From: Clostridium chauvoei
GTDB taxonomy: Bacteria; Bacillota; Clostridia; Clostridiales; Clostridiaceae
Length of the DNA stretch: 64,000 nt
Assembly (NCBI RefSeq): GCF_002327185.1
Contig: NZ_CP018624.1
Coordinates: 310,001 to 374,000, forward strand
Reading direction: 5' to 3'
The translations under genes were made by a program, and so were the position numbers. Each line of letters starts with the position of its first letter. Positions within the stretch are counted from its first letter, which is position 1. Positions 52,077-60,782 of this stretch are shown piece by piece. Under the pieces are notes generated by a model. The model was not told where the DNA came from and did no database searches. It worked only from the letters and a program-made list of their open reading frames with translations.

Positions 52077-52943
52077 ATGGGAATTAAAATTATAACAGAT
52101 TCGGCATGTGATTTACCAATAGAGTACATAAGAGAAAATAATATAGATGTAGTATCATTAACAGTTAATATAAATGGAGAATTTATTCCAGATGATTTAG
52201 GACAAACTTTAAAATATGATGAATTTTATAAGATGATTAGAGAAGGGGGAATGCCTTCTACAGCTCAAGTAAATGTTGGAACTTTTGAAGAAGTTTTCAA
52301 AAAGTACATAGAAAAAGGTGATTCAATTATATACATAGGGTTATCATCATCTTTAAGTGGAACTTTTAATAGTTCAAATATTGCAATGCAAGGACTTTTA
52401 GAAGAATATCCTAATGCAGATATTTCAATAATAGATTCATTAAGCGTATCTTTAGGAGAAGGTGCTATAGTTTATTATATTTGTGAAATGATTAAAAATG
52501 GATCTACAAAAGAAGAAGTCATTAGATGGGCAGAAGAAAATAAAAGAAAAATAATACATGCTATAACAGTAGATGATTTAAATCATTTAAAAAGAGGTGG
52601 ACGTATTTCAGGGGCTACAGCTGCAGTAGGTAGTTTACTTGGAATTAAACCAACATTAATTTTAGATAATGAGGGGAAGGTTGTACCGGGAGCTAAGATT
52701 AAGGGAAGAAAAAAAGCTATGAGATATTTAGTTCAAGAAATTAGAGATAAAGCTGTTAATATAGAAGAACAAGTATTATTTATTTGTCATGCAGATTGTA
52801 TAAAGGATGCTGAAGAATTAAAAGAAATGGTTTTAGCAGAGTTTAAAGTTAAGGATGTAATATTAAACTCTATAGGTGCAGTAGTTGGAACTCATGGTGG
52901 GCCAGGAACATTAGCAACAATATTTATAGGAACAAGTAGATAA
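52077..52943 (+). CDS. DegV-family fatty-acid-binding protein (second copy)
   Basis: 288 residues from the ATG at 52077, 8 bases after AGGAGTG; an in-frame TTG 21 bases upstream lacks a site. KIITDSACDLP start, GLSSSLSGTFNSS (about 90-102) at the lipid site, GGRISGATAAVGSLLG, and GAVVGTHGGPGTLATIF at the end. Same family as the 36090 gene, clearly diverged. Stands alone between two terminators. Confidence 0.85.
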   Translation: MGIKIITDSACDLPIEYIRENNIDVVSLTVNINGEFIPDDLGQTLKYDEFYKMIREGGMPSTAQVNVGTFEEVFKKYIEKGDSIIYIGLSSSLSGTFNSSNIAMQGLLEEYPNADISIIDSLSVSLGEGAIVYYICEMIKNGSTKEEVIRWAEENKRKIIHAITVDDLNHLKRGGRISGATAAVGSLLGIKPTLILDNEGKVVPGAKIKGRKKAMRYLVQEIRDKAVNIEEQVLFICHADCIKDAEELKEMVLAEFKVKDVILNSIGAVVGTHGGPGTLATIFIGTSR

Positions 52944-52950
52944 AACATAT

Positions 52951-52990
52951 AAAAGGACATTTGATAAAAGAATTTATCAAATGTCTTTTT
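52951..52990 (+). terminator. Intrinsic terminator
   Basis: AAAAGGACATTTGATAAA and TTTATCAAATGTCTTTTT, 17-18 pairs with AGAA loop. Confidence 0.9.
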
Positions 52991-53098
52991 ATATTTCTAC
53001 GATTAATTTATAACTTATAGAAATATAATTCATTGTATTATGGTAAATGGTACTATTCAAACAATTTTCAAAAATAAAAAAAATATGCTACAAAAATG

Positions 53099-53127
53099 TT
53101 GACATCCTTTACATAGATATGTATAAT
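53099..53127 (+). promoter_or_regulatory. Promoter of the glycosaminoglycan utilisation operon
   Basis: Perfect consensus: TTGACA (53099-53104), 17-base spacer, TATAAT (53122-53127). Confidence 0.9.
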
Positions 53128-53142
53128 AAAATCATAACAAAG

Positions 53143-53183
53143 GTAAACCAGTTTACTAAGTTTACTAAATTGATTTACTAAAC
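53143..53183. promoter_or_regulatory. Two operator-like palindromes, likely LacI-family sites
   Basis: O1 at 53143-53156: GTAAAC-CA-GTTTAC, perfect. O2 at 53160-53183: arms GTTTACTAAAT and ATTTACTAAAC around TG, ten of eleven symmetric. TTTACTAA occurs three times. Both lie just after the transcription start, where a repressor blocks elongation. The regulator encoded at 62838 is the natural candidate. Confidence 0.7.
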
Positions 53184-53214
53184 AAAATAATTAAGTTAAA
53201 TGTAGGAGGTAGTT

Positions 53215-54045
53215 ATGAATAACAGATATGCGAATCATCCAGAGGATTCAAAAAAATACACTACAAGCGAGCTAAGAAAACATTATTTAGTAGAAGAAAT
53301 ATTTATTGATGATAAAATAGAGCTTACTTATAGCCATGTTGATAGAATAATTTTTGGTGGTATAAAACCGGTTTATAACGAATTAAAGTTAGAAGCTGGA
53401 AAAGAAATGGGAGTTGATTACTTCTTAGAAAGAAGAGAACTTGGAATAATAAATATAGGTGGACCAGCTGTAGTAACTATAGACGGACAAGCTTATGAAT
53501 TAAATAGAAGAGATGGATTATATGTAGGAAAAGGAAACAAAGAAGTTAGCTTTAAATCAGTTGATGCTAATGAACCAGCTAAACTATATATAAACTCAGT
53601 TCCAGCACATAAAGAATATAAAACAGTAAAAATTGAAATAGAAAAAGCTAACCCAGTTAGATTAGGAGATAACAGCACATTAAATAAAAGAACAATATAT
53701 CAATATGTTCATCCAAATGTTTGTGAAAGCTGTCAATTATTAATGGGATTAACTATGTTAGAACCAGGAAATGCATGGAATACAATGCCATGTCACACTC
53801 ATGAAAGAAGAATGGAAGTTTACTTCTACTTTGATATGGCAGAAGATACAAGAGTATTCCACTTAATGGGAGAAGCAGATGAAACAAGACATTTAGTTGT
53901 GAAAAATGAACAAGCTTTAATTTCACCAAGCTGGTCAATCCACTCAGGAGTAGGTACAAGCAATTACACATTCATTTGGGGTATGTGTGGAGAAAACAAA
54001 ACATTTGATGATATGGATGCTGTTTCAATGGAAACTTTAAGATAA
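53215..54045 (+). CDS. kduI: 5-keto-4-deoxyuronate isomerase
   Basis: 276 residues, full length for KduI. Cupin with Zn ligands in [16 protein letters not shown] (His, His, Glu; about 194-209) and a further His in SIHSG. Isomerises 4-deoxy-5-ketouronate, formed from the unsaturated uronate released by UGL, to the substrate of KduD. AGGAGG 5-6 bases before ATG. First gene of the operon; UGL follows after 13 bases. Confidence 0.95.
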   Translation: MNNRYANHPEDSKKYTTSELRKHYLVEEIFIDDKIELTYSHVDRIIFGGIKPVYNELKLEAGKEMGVDYFLERRELGIINIGGPAVVTIDGQAYELNRRDGLYVGKGNKEVSFKSVDANEPAKLYINSVPAHKEYKTVKIEIEKANPVRLGDNSTLNKRTIYQYVHPNVCESCQLLMGLTMLEPGNAWNTMPCHTHERRMEVYFYFDMAEDTRVFHLMGEADETRHLVVKNEQALISPSWSIHSGVGTSNYTFIWGMCGENKTFDDMDAVSMETLR

Positions 54046-54058
54046 TCCAGGAGGAAGT

Positions 54059-55249
54059 ATGATTAAGGAAATAAATGTAGAAGAAATCAAAAAAAGAGAA
54101 GAGTTTTTAAAGTCTGAACTTTTAAGTAAAGAAGAAGTAAAGACAGCAATAGAAGAAGCAATAAAACAAATAGATGCTAATATGGAATATTTCAACGATA
54201 AATTCCCATCATCAGCAACTAAGGAAAATAAGTATGGAATTATTGAAAATATAGAGTGGACAGATGGATTCTGGACAGGCCTTTTATGGTTAGCTTATGA
54301 GTACACAGGAGATGAGAAGTACAAAAATCTTGCTGATAAGAATGTAGCATCATTCAAAAATAGAGTTGATAAAGATATCGAAATTGATCATCATGATTTA
54401 GGATTCCTTTATTCATTATCATGTGTAAGTGGATATAAATTAACAGGATCAGAGACTGCAAAAGAAGCTTCAATAAAAGCTGCAGATAAACTAATCTCAA
54501 GATATCAAGAAAAAGGTGAATTTATTCAAGCTTGGGGAGAGTTAGGAAGTAAAGAGCACTATAGATTTATAATAGATTGTCTTCTAAATATTCCTTTATT
54601 ATACTGGGCTTCAGATGTAACAGGAGATAATAAATATAGAGAATTAGCAGATAAGCACTTTGTTACTTCATGTAATAATGTTATAAGAGATGATGCTTCA
54701 GCATACCATACATTCTATATGGATCCTGAAACAGGAAATCCAATTAAAGGTGTTACAAGACAAGGTTATAGTGATGACTCAGCATGGGCAAGAGGTCAAG
54801 CTTGGGGAGTTTATGGAATTCCTTTAAATTATAAGAATACAAAGAATGAAGCTTGTTTCAACTTATATAAAGGAATGACTAATTACTTCTTAAATAGATT
54901 ACCACAAGATAATGTTTGTTATTGGGATTTAATCTTTAATGACGGAGATGGACATTCAAAAGATTCATCAGCAGCTGCTATAGCAGTATGTGGAATGCAT
55001 GAAATGAATAAGGTTATACCAGAAGTAGATGAAGAAAAAGAAGTTTATAAATATGCAATGCATAATATTTTAAGAGCATTAATTAACGGCTATACACATA
55101 AGGATGTGCAACCTGGTAAACCGATTTTATTACATGGAGTTTACTCATGGCATTCAGGAAAAGGTGTAGACGAAGGAAATATATGGGGAGATTATTTCTA
55201 CCTAGAAGCATTAATAAGATTCTATAAAGATTGGGAATTATACTGGTAA
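54059..55249 (+). CDS. ugl: Unsaturated glucuronyl hydrolase (GH88)
   Basis: 396 residues, no signal peptide, so cytosolic. GH88 alpha/alpha barrel with the two catalytic Asp residues Asp113 in HHDLGF and Asp173 in IIDCLLN. Hydrates the C4-C5 double bond of the nonreducing-end uronate in lyase products of hyaluronan or chondroitin, releasing GlcNAc or GalNAc and a keto-uronate. AGGAGG 3-4 bases before ATG. Follows kduI closely and precedes the PTS. Confidence 0.95.
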   Translation: MIKEINVEEIKKREEFLKSELLSKEEVKTAIEEAIKQIDANMEYFNDKFPSSATKENKYGIIENIEWTDGFWTGLLWLAYEYTGDEKYKNLADKNVASFKNRVDKDIEIDHHDLGFLYSLSCVSGYKLTGSETAKEASIKAADKLISRYQEKGEFIQAWGELGSKEHYRFIIDCLLNIPLLYWASDVTGDNKYRELADKHFVTSCNNVIRDDASAYHTFYMDPETGNPIKGVTRQGYSDDSAWARGQAWGVYGIPLNYKNTKNEACFNLYKGMTNYFLNRLPQDNVCYWDLIFNDGDGHSKDSSAAAIAVCGMHEMNKVIPEVDEEKEVYKYAMHNILRALINGYTHKDVQPGKPILLHGVYSWHSGKGVDEGNIWGDYFYLEALIRFYKDWELYW

Positions 55250-55265
55250 ATAGGAGCAAATAGAT

Positions 55266-55759
55266 ATGAGTAATGTAAATATTGAAATGATGAGAATAGA
55301 TCAAAGATTAATACATGGACAAGGTCAAATGTGGTTAAATGCACTTGGAGTTAACACTGTTATAGTTGCTAACGATGATGCAAGTGAAGATAAAATACAA
55401 CAAACGTTAATGAAAACTGTAGTTTCAAAATCAATAGCAATGAGATTTTTCTCAATTGAACACACATGTGAAATTATACACAAGGCATCACCTAAACAAA
55501 AATATTCTTAGTTTGTCAAACACCAGAAGATGCATTAAAGCTAGTAGCTGGAGGAGTTCCAGTTAAGGAAATTAATATTGGTAACATTCATAATGCTGAA
55601 GGAAAACAACAAGTTACACGTTCAATATATTTAGGAAAAGAAGATAAAGAAGCGTTAAAAGAATTATCACAAAAATACGGAGTTAAATTCAATACTAAGA
55701 CAACACCATCAGGAAATGACGGAGCGCTACAAGTAGATATTACAAAATACTTAGACTAA
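55266..55759 (+). pseudogene. PTS mannose-family EIIB, interrupted by a one-base frameshift
   Basis: The first 81 codons (55266-55511) give a normal EIIB start with phospho-His in RIDQRLIHGQ, ending at a premature TAG. The remaining frame, from AAA at 55499 to TAA at 55757-55759, continues the domain as KIFLVCQTPEDALKLVAGG and so on to YLD. The two frames overlap in a run of five As (55498-55502); six As would restore a single 164-residue protein, the usual EIIB length. No other damage is seen. Either a recent mutation, a slippage-controlled switch, or a sequencing error. EIIB passes phosphate from EIIA to the sugar, so its loss would stop uptake. Confidence 0.9.
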
Positions 55760-55784
55760 TTAATTAAAAACTTAAAGTGAGACT

Positions 55785-55810
55785 AACCTGCTAAAGAAAT
55801 TTAGCAGGTT
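55785..55810 (+). other. RNA hairpin between EIIB and EIIC
   Basis: AACCTGCTAAA, loop GAAA, TTTAGCAGGTT: an 11-bp perfect stem with a GNRA-type tetraloop and no T tract. Probably an mRNA stability element rather than a terminator. Confidence 0.7.
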
Positions 55811-55844
55811 AAGATAAAAAATAAATCTATGGAGGGGAATTCAT

Positions 55845-56642
55845 ATGGAAATCACTTTATTTCAATGTATTCTGATTGGATTATGGACAGCGTTCTGTCT
55901 ATCAGGTATGTTACTTGGAATTTATTCAAATCGTTGTATTATTTTATCATTAGGTATAGGTATTATATTAGGAGATATTCCAACAGCTTTAGCAATGGGA
56001 GCTGTATCAGAAATTGCGTTTATGGGATTCGGTGTTGGTGCCGGTGGAACAGTGCCACCTAACCCAATGGGACCTGGAATAATTGGTACATTAATGGCTA
56101 TTACAATGAAGGGTCAAGGAATGGATCCAGCAACAGCATTAGCTTTATCATTCCCATTTGCAGTAGCTTTCCAATTCTTAATTACAGCTACATATACAGT
56201 AGTTTCAGGATCAACTGAATTTGCTAAAAAAGCTATTAAAAAAGGTGAATTTACAAAGTTTAGAATCGCAGCTAACTCAACAGTTTGGGTATTTGCTCTA
56301 GTTGGATTTATTATAGGATTTGCAGGAGCGTACAGTGTAGAAGGTTTAAAAGCAGTTGTAGAAATGATACCAGCATGGTTAATTACAGGCTTATCAGTAG
56401 CAGGTAAGATGTTACCAGCTATAGGATTTGCAATGATCTTATCAGTTATGGCTAAGATAGAATTAATACCATTCGTTATTTTAGGATATGTATGTGTAGC
56501 ATACTTAAATTTACCAGTAATAGGTATAGCATTTATAGGAACAACATTTGCATTACTAGAATATTTCAGAAGAAATAATAAGAGCAATAATAATGATGAA
56601 TCACAAGAAGAAGAGGAGGTTGTGTTTGAAGATGGAATCTAA
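55845..56642 (+). CDS. PTS mannose/N-acetylgalactosamine-family EIIC
   Basis: 265 residues with several hydrophobic segments typical of the AgaW/ManY family: LIGLWTAFCLSGMLLGIYSNRC start, GDIPTALAMGAVSEIAFMGFGVGAGG with the GxPxN-like VPPNPMGPG, and an acidic, Asn-rich C-terminal tail. Membrane channel subunit. The ribosome site GGAGGGG lies 9 bases before ATG. Overlaps EIID by 17 bases. In this context the likely cargo is unsaturated GAG disaccharide or amino sugar. Confidence 0.92.
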   Translation: MEITLFQCILIGLWTAFCLSGMLLGIYSNRCIILSLGIGIILGDIPTALAMGAVSEIAFMGFGVGAGGTVPPNPMGPGIIGTLMAITMKGQGMDPATALALSFPFAVAFQFLITATYTVVSGSTEFAKKAIKKGEFTKFRIAANSTVWVFALVGFIIGFAGAYSVEGLKAVVEMIPAWLITGLSVAGKMLPAIGFAMILSVMAKIELIPFVILGYVCVAYLNLPVIGIAFIGTTFALLEYFRRNNKSNNNDESQEEEEVVFEDGI

Positions 56643-57444
56643 AGCAATTTTAACTAAAAAAGATTACTTAAGAACAAGTTTAAGAGCATTCTGGTTACAA
56701 AATGGTTTTAACTATGGTAACTACCAAGGTTTAGGATATGCTAATATCTTATATCCATCATTAAGAAAGATATATAAGAATAATGAAGAAGGCTTAAAAG
56801 ATGCACTTACAGACAACATAGAATTCTTCAACTCAAACCCACACTTCCTACCATTTATAACAAGCTTACACTTAGTAATGCTTGAATCAGGAAGAACTTC
56901 AGATGAAGCTAGATCAATTAAGATGGCTTTAATGGGACCATTATCAGGTATTGGTGATTCATTATCACAATTCTGTTTAGCACCTTTATTCTCAACAATA
57001 GCAGCATCATTAGCACAAGATGGAATGATTGCAGGACCAATCTTATTCTTCTTAGCAATGAATGGTATCCTATTAACTATTAAACTATTAACTGGTTTAT
57101 ATGGTTATAAATTAGGTACAAGTATTATAGAAACATTAAGTGATAAAATGTCTCAAATATCAGCAGTTGCTAGTATGATAGGTGTTACAGTTATCTCAGG
57201 ATTAGCAGTATCATTTGTTAAGATAAACATTCCAATTAAATATGTAGCTACAATGCCAGATGGAGCTGAAAATATAGTTTCAATCCAAACTATGTTAGAT
57301 AAAATAGCACCAGCATTATTACCAGCTATATTTACAATCATAGTATTTTATTTAATCAAAAAACGTAAATGGACAACATACCAACTAGTTATATTAACAA
57401 TAATAATAGGTATTATAGGATCTGCAATAGGAATCCTAGCTTAG
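56626..57444 (+). CDS. PTS mannose/N-acetylgalactosamine-family EIID
   Basis: About 272 residues. The TTG at 56626 is 6 bases after AGGAGG; the ATG two codons later (56632) is also possible. EIID signature: LTKKDYLRTSLRAFWLQNGFNY start, ALMGPLSGIGDSL (about 104-116), and four C-terminal hydrophobic segments. Works with EIIC as the membrane translocator. A hairpin follows the stop. Confidence 0.92.
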   Translation: MKMESKAILTKKDYLRTSLRAFWLQNGFNYGNYQGLGYANILYPSLRKIYKNNEEGLKDALTDNIEFFNSNPHFLPFITSLHLVMLESGRTSDEARSIKMALMGPLSGIGDSLSQFCLAPLFSTIAASLAQDGMIAGPILFFLAMNGILLTIKLLTGLYGYKLGTSIIETLSDKMSQISAVASMIGVTVISGLAVSFVKINIPIKYVATMPDGAENIVSIQTMLDKIAPALLPAIFTIIVFYLIKKRKWTTYQLVILTIIIGIIGSAIGILA

Positions 57445-57470
57445 TAGATAAATCCAAATAAATCACCATA

Positions 57471-57515
57471 AGTAAGTTACACTGCTAGTTATTTATAATA
57501 GTTGTGTAACTTACT
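57471..57515 (+). other. RNA hairpin between EIID and EIIA
   Basis: AGTAAGTTACAC and GTGTAACTTACT, 12-bp perfect outer stem, with an AT-rich inner loop of 21 bases. No T run follows. With the 55785 hairpin it brackets the EIIC-EIID message. Confidence 0.7.
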
Positions 57516-57564
57516 CTTATAAAGAAAATATAATCAAAGATTATTAAACGAGAGGATGAGCAAT

Positions 57565-57978
57565 ATGAAAATATTAATAGTAGGACATGGAGAATATGCA
57601 ACAGGAATTAAATCAGCAATAAAATTATTAACAGGTGTAGATGAAAACATAGATGCGATAAACCTTAATAACGAATTAACACATGAAGATTTTACAATTA
57701 TGATTAAAGAGTATGTAAAAGAAAACAAGGAGTTAATTATATTTGCAGACATTACAGGTGGAGCACCATTCCAAATAACATCAAGAGAAGTGTTATTAAA
57801 TGAAGAATCTCAAGACCAATATGTTGTTGGAGGAGTTTCAGTAGCTTGTATCCTTGATATAGTTATGAATACAGTAGTTATAGCTTCAGAAGATGATACA
57901 AGACAAATAATTAATAATGCAGTAGATGGAGTAAGAGAAATGGCATCAGTAATGTGTAGAAAGGATTTAATGGAGTAG
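57565..57978 (+). CDS. PTS mannose-family EIIA
   Basis: 137 residues from the ATG at 57565 (GAGAGG 9 bases upstream; the ATG at 57556 is too close). MKILIVGHGEYATG carries the phospho-His (residue 8), with DITGGAPF (about 66-73) typical of the EIIA-Man fold. Takes phosphate from HPr and passes it to EIIB. YajC follows after 4 bases. Confidence 0.92.
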   Translation: MKILIVGHGEYATGIKSAIKLLTGVDENIDAINLNNELTHEDFTIMIKEYVKENKELIIFADITGGAPFQITSREVLLNEESQDQYVVGGVSVACILDIVMNTVVIASEDDTRQIINNAVDGVREMASVMCRKDLME

Positions 57979-57982
57979 TATC

Positions 57983-58258
57983 ATGAGTAACTGGTTAATA
58001 GGAGTTATAATTTTCTTAGCTGCTTATCCAATCATAATATCAATGATTATGCCAACAATAAATAGAAAAAAACTTCAAAAGCAAGAAGAACAAAGAGAAG
58101 AGTATTTAAATACTCTAAGAGTTAAAGACAGAGTAGTTACTATATCTGGTATTTATGGAACTATCAAAGGTATCCACAATAATATTGTAAGATTAGAAGT
58201 GGCTAAAAACGTAGAAATAGAAATAGACAAAGCCAGCATAATGGGGTCTTTGAAATAG
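57983..58258 (+). CDS. yajC: YajC-family small membrane protein in the PTS operon
   Basis: 91 residues: one N-terminal membrane helix (about 3-24), then a Lys/Glu-rich helix and a small beta domain (VKDRVVTISGIYGTIKGI), the YajC signature. Normally an accessory of the Sec translocon; copies placed behind mannose-family PTS genes are known from glycosaminoglycan loci of other Firmicutes, where their role is not clear. GGAG lies 7 bases before ATG; kduD starts 17 bases after its stop. Confidence 0.88.
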   Translation: MSNWLIGVIIFLAAYPIIISMIMPTINRKKLQKQEEQREEYLNTLRVKDRVVTISGIYGTIKGIHNNIVRLEVAKNVEIEIDKASIMGSLK

Positions 58259-58275
58259 TAAGGAGATGGATATAA

Positions 58276-59055
58276 ATGAATAACAATAATGAATTTTCAC
58301 TAAATTTCTTTAACTTAGAAGGTAAGGTAGCTATCGTAACAGGTGGTAATACTGGTTTAGGTATGGCTTATGCAGAAGCATTAGCAGCTGCTGGAGCAGA
58401 CCTTTTAGTAACAACATTTGATAATAACGTAGAAGAAGTAAAAAATAAAGTAGAAGCTTTAGGAAAAAAGATTACTTTTGTACAAGGAGATTTAACTAAG
58501 AGAGAATTTGTTCAAGAAGTAGTTGATACTTGTGTAAAAGAATATGGAAAAATAGATATTTTAGTTAATAATGCAGGAACAATTAGAAGAGCACCTTTAT
58601 TAGAATATAAAGATGAAGACTGGGAAGCAGTTATGAATATCAACTTAAATGCAGTTTACTACTTATCAAAGAAAGTAGCTGAAATAATGGTTGAACAAAA
58701 ATCAGGTAAGATAATAAATATAGCATCAATGCTATCATTCCAAGGTGGAAAATTTGTACCACCATATACAGCAAGTAAACATGGGGTAGTAGGTATCACT
58801 AAGGCTTTTGCTAATGAACTAGCAGTACACAATGTTCAAATTAATGCAATAGCTCCAGGATATATAAAGACGGCTAATACAGCTCCAATTAGAGCTGATG
58901 AAAATAGAAATAAAGAAATACTTTCAAGAATACCAACTGAAAGATGGGGAGAAGTTTCAGATTTAATGGGAACAGTTGTATTCCTATCAAGTAGAGCATC
59001 TGACTATATAAATGGTCATGTTATAGCAGTAGATGGTGGATGGTTAGTAAGATGA
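58276..59055 (+). CDS. kduD: 2-keto-3-deoxygluconate oxidoreductase (SDR)
   Basis: 259 residues. Short-chain dehydrogenase: TGGNTGLGMAYA cofactor loop, NNAG motif, catalytic Ser in IASMLSF and YTASKHG (YxxxK). Reduces the KduI product to 2-keto-3-deoxygluconate with NAD(P)H. Its TGA overlaps the ATG of kdgA (ATGA at 59052-59055), so translation is coupled. Confidence 0.93.
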   Translation: MNNNNEFSLNFFNLEGKVAIVTGGNTGLGMAYAEALAAAGADLLVTTFDNNVEEVKNKVEALGKKITFVQGDLTKREFVQEVVDTCVKEYGKIDILVNNAGTIRRAPLLEYKDEDWEAVMNINLNAVYYLSKKVAEIMVEQKSGKIINIASMLSFQGGKFVPPYTASKHGVVGITKAFANELAVHNVQINAIAPGYIKTANTAPIRADENRNKEILSRIPTERWGEVSDLMGTVVFLSSRASDYINGHVIAVDGGWLVR

Positions 59056-59684
59056 TAAATAAAGTTAGAGTATTAAGTGGATTAGAAAAAGAAGCATTTG
59101 TATTAGTTTTAAGAACTGATACATGTAAAGATGGTATAGAAGTTGCAAAAGCTTCTATAGAAGGTGGTTGTAATGTAATTGAAGTTACATTTACAATTCC
59201 TAATGCAAGTACTGTAATTACAGAACTTTGTAAAGACAAAAAAGATGGAGTAATAATAGGAGCAGGTACAGTATTAGATTCAGAAACAGCAAGAATAGCT
59301 ATTCTTGCTGGAGCAGAATTTATTGTAAGTCCAAGTTTCAATAAAGAAACTGCAATCCTTTGTAATAGATATGGAGTTCCATATATTCCAGGATGCTTTA
59401 CAGTAAGAGAAATAGTTGAAGCTAAAGAAATGGGAGCAGATGTAATAAAATTATTCCCAGGTTCAGCATTTAAACCTTCAATAATAAAAGACTTTAAAGC
59501 ACCAATTAAAGGATTAAGCGTTATGGTTTCAGGTGGAGTAAGCTTTGACAATATGGAAGATTGGTTTAAAAATGGATGTGATGTTGTTAGCATAGGAAGT
59601 GCCATTGTTAAATTAAAAGATCCAAAGGTTGTAAAAGAAGAAACTAGAAAGTATATAGATAGAGTAAAAGAAATTAAAAAATAA
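59052..59684 (+). CDS. kdgA: KDPG aldolase
   Basis: 210 residues from the ATG at 59052, which overlaps the kduD stop; an in-frame ATG at 59040 has no ribosome site. Schiff-base Lys in VIKLFPGS, Glu in VIEVTFTIPNA, GAGTVLD. Splits 2-keto-3-deoxy-6-phosphogluconate into pyruvate and glyceraldehyde 3-phosphate. KdgK starts 11 bases after its stop. Confidence 0.93.
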   Translation: MINKVRVLSGLEKEAFVLVLRTDTCKDGIEVAKASIEGGCNVIEVTFTIPNASTVITELCKDKKDGVIIGAGTVLDSETARIAILAGAEFIVSPSFNKETAILCNRYGVPYIPGCFTVREIVEAKEMGADVIKLFPGSAFKPSIIKDFKAPIKGLSVMVSGGVSFDNMEDWFKNGCDVVSIGSAIVKLKDPKVVKEETRKYIDRVKEIKK

Positions 59685-59695
59685 AGAGGTATACA

Positions 59696-60712
59696 ATGAG
59701 CAAGGTTTTAGTATTAGGAGAAGTGTTATTAAGATTAACTCCCCCAAATAATTTAAAAATAAGCCAAACAAGTAATTTAGATATTTGTTTTGGAGGAGCA
59801 GAGGCGAACGTAGCTGTAGGTCTAAGCCATTTAGGAGTTAATTCTAGAATACTGACATGCTTGCCTCCAAATGAATTAGGTAATTCAGCAAAAAGCTTTT
59901 TAAAAGCTAATAGTGTTGATTGCGAAAATATAGTAATAAAAGGCGAAAGATTAGGGTTATATTATTACGAAGAAGGCTGCTCAGCAAGAAAAGCCAATGT
60001 AATCTATGATAGAAAATATTCTTCAATAACGGAATTAAGATATGAAGATATTAATATTGATGAAGTTTTAAGAGACGTTGAACTTCTTCATGTATCAGGA
60101 ATTACATTTGGATTAACTGATGAAGTAAGAAAAGTAGCAGCTAAAGTTATAAACGAAGCTAAATCAAGAAATATAAAAATAAGTGTTGATTTAAATTATA
60201 GAGCAAAATTATTTAATAGTTATGAAGAATTCGTATCTATTATGAAGCCTATAGTAAAAGATAGTTATTTATGCTTTGGTTGGTTAAGTAAGGATGTAAA
60301 AAACTTTAAAGTTTTAGATCCATCAAGTGTAGAAGTAACAGATGATATGTTAGTAGAACAATTTAAATATATGACTGATGAACTAAATGTAAAAAATGTA
60401 GCAACAACATTAAGAACAGGTTCACCATATAATTATCATTCACTAACAGGAGTTCTATTCAACGGTGAAAAGCTATATAGATCATCTAAATATGAATTTA
60501 GCATGGTTTCAAGAATTGGTGGAGGAGATGCCTTTGCAGCAGGTGCAATTAGAGGATTAATTTCAGAAAAAGAAAATATGGAAAAAATCATAGAATTTGC
60601 AACTGCAACAGCGGTATTGAAGCAAGCACAAATAGGAGATGTAAGCTTATCAACTATTGAAGAAGTAGAAGGGCTAATGAACAATAAGAATTTAGGAAGC
60701 GTAAACAGATAG
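59696..60712 (+). CDS. kdgK: 2-keto-3-deoxygluconate kinase
   Basis: 338 residues. PfkB/ribokinase family: GEVLLRLTPP start, GGAEANVAVGLSHLG (about 32-46), and C-terminal anion hole GGGDAFAAGAI with the catalytic Asp. Phosphorylates KDG to KDPG for KdgA. Ends just before a strong terminator. Confidence 0.92.
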   Translation: MSKVLVLGEVLLRLTPPNNLKISQTSNLDICFGGAEANVAVGLSHLGVNSRILTCLPPNELGNSAKSFLKANSVDCENIVIKGERLGLYYYEEGCSARKANVIYDRKYSSITELRYEDINIDEVLRDVELLHVSGITFGLTDEVRKVAAKVINEAKSRNIKISVDLNYRAKLFNSYEEFVSIMKPIVKDSYLCFGWLSKDVKNFKVLDPSSVEVTDDMLVEQFKYMTDELNVKNVATTLRTGSPYNYHSLTGVLFNGEKLYRSSKYEFSMVSRIGGGDAFAAGAIRGLISEKENMEKIIEFATATAVLKQAQIGDVSLSTIEEVEGLMNNKNLGSVNR

Positions 60713-60720
60713 TTTATGTA

Positions 60721-60760
60721 AAAAAAGCTACTTGAAATTTTAACTTCAAGTAGCTTTTTT
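60721..60760 (+). terminator. Strong terminator inside the operon, between kdgK and the lyase gene
   Basis: AAAAAAGCTACTTGAA and TTCAAGTAGCTTTTTT, 16 pairs, loop of 8, ending in Ts. Only about 22 bases separate it from the next start codon, leaving no room for a promoter, so the last two genes depend on read-through or on a promoter within kdgK. Confidence 0.9.
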
Positions 60761-60782
60761 ATTAAAGGAGGAGTTAATAGCT

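Noticed and set aside
56114-56587. Minus-strand open frame of about 157 codons opposite EIIC
   Set aside because: Complement of a membrane protein gene; hydrophobic by mirror effect only and without a start signal.
59021-59605. Minus-strand open frame of about 194 codons opposite kdgA
   Set aside because: Shadow of the aldolase gene; no ribosome site, and it crosses the tightly coupled kduD-kdgA junction.
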